Origin: Armatimonadota bacterium
GTDB taxonomy: Bacteria > Armatimonadota > Fimbriimonadia > Fimbriimonadales > Fimbriimonadaceae
Direction: 5' to 3'
Length of the DNA: 8,088 nucleotides
NCBI GenBank assembly: GCA_023423495.1
Contig: JAFAFM010000314.1
Span: forward strand, 1-8,088
The translations under genes and the position numbers were made by a program. Position 1 is the stretch's first letter. Each line of letters opens with the position of its first letter. The notes beneath the pieces are model-generated. The model did no database searches. It was not told the origin of the DNA and saw only the letters and a list, made by a program, of their open reading frames with translations. Positions 5,831 to 8,088 of the stretch are shown here, in pieces.

Positions 5831-6814
5831 ATGATCGCCACTCTCACCCTTTTTGTGCTGGTAGCCAAGCCCACCGGCACGGCAGTTGTTGTGAACCAGC
5901 AGTCCGACACTGCCTCGATTGTGGACCTCGCCACGAATAAAGTTGTGCACGTTTCGGTAGGAAATGGCCCGCACGAGTCGGCTGTTTTACCAAACGGCAA
6001 GCGAGCGGTGGTTACCAATTACTTCAAGAAGGGTTCCGGACCGGGATCTTCGCTGAGCGTCCTCGACCTGGATGCCAAGAAGGAAGTGAAGCGCATCGAG
6101 CTTGACCGCCAGGCGATGCCCCACGGCGTGGAATGGGTCGACGATCGTAAAGTCGTCTGCACAGACGAGCGAAACCAACGCATGCTTCTCGTCGATGTCG
6201 AAGCTGGCAAAGTGGAGCGTGAGTACGTAACCGGTCAGGCGGGATCACACATGCTGTCCCTCAATCTGGGCGCAAATCGGCTGGTGAGCTCGAACATGGG
6301 CGGAGGCAGCGTCACCATCTTCGACTTTAAGAGCGGGGAGAAGCTTGAGACGGTTTCGACCGGCAACGAATGCGAAGGCGTGGGAATCGCCCCGAATGGC
6401 AAGACTATCTGGGCGGGGAACCGAGCCGAAGATACGATCTCAGTGATCGATATGGCCACGCGCAAGGTGGTCAAGAAGATCGATTCCGAGGGCTTCCCGT
6501 ACCGGGTGCAGTTCACGCCCAACGGCAAGTGGGCGCTCATACCCCATGCGATGTCGGGCGAACTGGTGGTTTGCGACGTGGAGAAGATGACGGTCACGAG
6601 GCGCATCAAAGTCGGCGCCAGCGGAGTCAAGCTTCAAGTACCGAACCCATCTCCGGCAGGAGTTTGGCCGTATTCGGACAGCAATTTCGCCCTAGTAACG
6701 CTTCGGAACGACAACTCGGTGGTCGTTGTGGATCTGAATTCGGGAGAGACGCTGAGCCGCATCGAAGTTCAGAAGAGCCCCGATGGCGTATCCATGAAGC
6801 CTATTCGACACTAG
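5831..6814 (+). CDS. YVTN-type beta-propeller protein
   Basis: A 327-residue protein made of repeated four-strand blades, with segments of the form V(V/I)DxxTxKVV and PxGxxxxVxN. Clear units are IVDLATNKVVHVSVGNGPH (30-48), LSVLDLDAKKEVKRIEL (75-91), MLLVDVEAGKVE (118-129), VTIFDFKSGEKLETVSTGN (161-179), ISVIDMATRKVVKKI (203-217), LVVCDVEKMTVTRRIKVG (245-262) and VVVVDLNSGETLSRIEV (297-313). That gives seven blades, the usual number. The N-terminus is short and hydrophobic (MIATLTLFVLVA); a TAG at 5819-5821 in frame means no longer start exists. GGTAGGG lies shortly upstream. Location may be periplasmic, though the signal is weak. YVTN propellers bind partners or substrates; the specific role is unknown. 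The stop is 41 bp before the DUF72 start on the same strand, so co-transcription is possible. Confidence 0.9.
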   Translation: MIATLTLFVLVAKPTGTAVVVNQQSDTASIVDLATNKVVHVSVGNGPHESAVLPNGKRAVVTNYFKKGSGPGSSLSVLDLDAKKEVKRIELDRQAMPHGVEWVDDRKVVCTDERNQRMLLVDVEAGKVEREYVTGQAGSHMLSLNLGANRLVSSNMGGGSVTIFDFKSGEKLETVSTGNECEGVGIAPNGKTIWAGNRAEDTISVIDMATRKVVKKIDSEGFPYRVQFTPNGKWALIPHAMSGELVVCDVEKMTVTRRIKVGASGVKLQVPNPSPAGVWPYSDSNFALVTLRNDNSVVVVDLNSGETLSRIEVQKSPDGVSMKPIRH

Positions 6815-6832
6815 TCGGGCCCATAAATCCCA

Positions 6833-6853
6833 GCAGTCTGAAATAGAGACTGC
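6833..6853 (+). promoter_or_regulatory. Hairpin immediately before the DUF72 start
   Basis: GCAGTCT (6833-6839) and AGACTGC (6847-6853) form a perfect 7-bp stem with a 7-nt loop, ending two bases before ATG 6856. It could attenuate read-through from the propeller gene or mask the ribosome site, since no strong Shine-Dalgarno is seen outside it. No T tract follows. Confidence 0.4.
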
Positions 6854-6855
6854 AC

Positions 6856-7731
6856 ATGGATGACCTCGACCGCATAAGGCAGCGCCTCCTGGCCCGAAAT
6901 GCCAAACGCGAAAAGCAGCGTTTGGCAAGTTACTGTCGTGCAGAAAAGATGCATGCCGCGAGGCTGGAGAATCCCCGTCCAGCTTTACCGGGGTCAACAC
7001 GACTCAAACGATTCCATGTCGGCTGCTCCGGGTGGTTCTATTGGCATTGGAACGGGCTTTTTTATCCGGAGACAATCGCTCGAACCGAGTGGTTTCGTTA
7101 CTACTCCAAGAACTTCGACACGGTCGAATTGAACGCGCCTTTTTACTCCTGGCCGACCCTCGCCACGGTCAAAACCTGGATAAAGCAGGCTGAACACGCG
7201 GACGACTTCGTTTACACGGTGAAAGTCTCGGAACTCGTCACGCACGTGAAGAAGTTCGAAGGGACTGCGGAACTGGTTCAGGATTTTGGATACATCGCCG
7301 ACATGCTGGGCGACCGATTCGGCTGCTTTTTGTTCCAGTTACCGCCCAGGTTTCGCTTTAGCCAAGAGCGACTCGACAACATTGTCGGCCAACTCGATCC
7401 ATCGAGGCGTAATGTCGTAGAGTTTCGACACGCAAGCTGGTGGAATGAGGAGGTCTATGCAGCCTTCCGGAAGAAGGGGATCATTTTCTGTTCCTGCAGC
7501 GGCCCGCGGCTTCCTGATGCGCTCGTCAAGACCGCGGATGACATTTACGTAAGATTTCATGGCACCACCCGGTGGTATCGGCACGACTACGCCGAGAATG
7601 AGCTGTGCGAATGGGCGGACCGAATCCTGAAATCAGGCGCCCAGGAGTCTTGGATCTACTTCAACAATGACCGCGATGGATTCGCAATCAAGAATGCAAA
7701 GGCGCTGAGATCGCTTTTGGAGCGTGATTAA
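6856..7731 (+). CDS. DUF72 family protein (YecE-like)
   Basis: A 291-residue protein with the DUF72 TIM-barrel signature: VGCSGW (55-60), a YPETIARTEWFRYYSKNFDTVELN block (70-93) with PFYSWP, KVSELVTH (123-130), FLFQLPP (158-164), NVVEFRHASWW (186-196), the YVRFHG strand (231-236) and YFNND (268-272). The family is a cytoplasmic TIM barrel without an established reaction. This member has an extra, very basic N-terminal stretch of about 50 residues before the barrel (RIRQRLLARNAKREKQRLAS, 6-25), which looks helical. The start could be later, for example ATG at codon 32, which would remove most of the extension. The TAA stop shares bases with the stop of the converging aminotransferase gene. 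Confidence 0.93.
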   Translation: MDDLDRIRQRLLARNAKREKQRLASYCRAEKMHAARLENPRPALPGSTRLKRFHVGCSGWFYWHWNGLFYPETIARTEWFRYYSKNFDTVELNAPFYSWPTLATVKTWIKQAEHADDFVYTVKVSELVTHVKKFEGTAELVQDFGYIADMLGDRFGCFLFQLPPRFRFSQERLDNIVGQLDPSRRNVVEFRHASWWNEEVYAAFRKKGIIFCSCSGPRLPDALVKTADDIYVRFHGTTRWYRHDYAENELCEWADRILKSGAQESWIYFNNDRDGFAIKNAKALRSLLERD

Positions 7732-8088
7732 GCTGTCCGGTAGTGCTGAATCATCTCGACGATGCGTTCGACCGCATTCACCGCCGCGTGGTGGTTCTGG
7801 GAGAAGTTAAGGCGGATGCTGTCCGTCGCGTCCGGACTGAACTCAGTTCCCGGAGTGACAATTACCGACGCCTGCACGCGTAGCGCAGAAACAAAATGCG
7901 ATAGAGGAACATCGAGCGCGGGCAATCGCGGAAATAAGTAGCTGCCTGCTTCGGGAGTCCGAACCTCAACACCAGGCACACTCTTGAAAATCTCCAGAAG
8001 GTCGTCCCGAATCGCCTGGTGCTTTGCGATTCGCTCTTCCAGCCAACCCGGCGGCTCTTCAAACCATGTCCGCAGCACCGACTGAGAA
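7728..8088 (-). CDS. Class I/II PLP-dependent aminotransferase, C-terminal part (5' partial)
   Basis: The frame is open to the right edge (last full codon 8085-8087), so the GTG at 8078 is an internal Val codon. About 120 C-terminal residues are visible: a WLEERIAKHQAIRDDLLE helix, PGVEVRTPEAGSYLFPRLP (the GxYLF/P strand of the small domain), VTPGTEFSP, and IRLNFSQ with the Arg that normally grips the substrate alpha-carboxylate. The PLP lysine and most of the large domain lie outside the window. Family members transfer amino groups between amino acids and keto acids in the cytoplasm; the substrate cannot be told from this part. The stop (TAA read at 7730-7728) overlaps the DUF72 stop. Confidence 0.9.
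   Translation of the reverse strand, partial: SQSVLRTWFEEPPGWLEERIAKHQAIRDDLLEIFKSVPGVEVRTPEAGSYLFPRLPALDVPLSHFVSALRVQASVIVTPGTEFSPDATDSIRLNFSQNHHAAVNAVERIVEMIQHYRTA

Overview
The window looks like chromosomal DNA from a moderately GC-rich, free-living soil-type bacterium. Possibly Acidobacteriota (Solibacter/Bryobacter-like), but that guess rests only on the flavour of the gene set: YVTN propeller, M1 peptidase, DUF4256, AHSA1, DUF72 and a large Rhs locus. No rRNA, tRNA or marker gene is present to fix the taxon.

The left third (1-2400) is a variable accessory zone. It opens with the 3' end of an Rhs/YD-repeat polymorphic toxin. The core ends at a perfect PxxxxDPxGL motif and is followed by an AT-rich 149-residue variable tip. 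An ATGA overlap joins it to a 125-residue unrecognised ORF that sits where an immunity gene belongs. Next, on the minus strand, comes the C-terminal half of a ThiF/MoeB/E1-like adenylyltransferase. Its ATP-binding half is missing and its broken edge lies against a 55-bp hairpin element. Three copies of that element occur between 1797 and 2373, in both orientations. The last two, in inverted orientation, bracket a small 82-codon ORF that may be an orphan immunity gene. This zone looks like a graveyard and exchange point behind an Rhs gene.

The right two thirds (2400-8088) are compact housekeeping-type sequence. A minus-strand pair, DUF4256 then DUF488, is coupled by ATGA and diverges from an AHSA1/SRPBCC gene. 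The AHSA1 gene converges on a minus-strand pair of a 4-oxalocrotonate-tautomerase-like gene followed by a secreted M1 metallopeptidase. Divergent from the tautomerase is a YVTN beta-propeller gene, followed by a DUF72 (YecE-like) gene. The DUF72 gene shares its stop-codon bases with the converging 3' end of a class I/II PLP aminotransferase, which runs off the right edge.

The genes on the right do not form one obvious pathway. The only functional unit visible from sequence is the toxin-tip/candidate-immunity arrangement on the left. The strongest leads are that pair, the small hairpin element family, and the E1-like remnant fused in frame to one copy of it.
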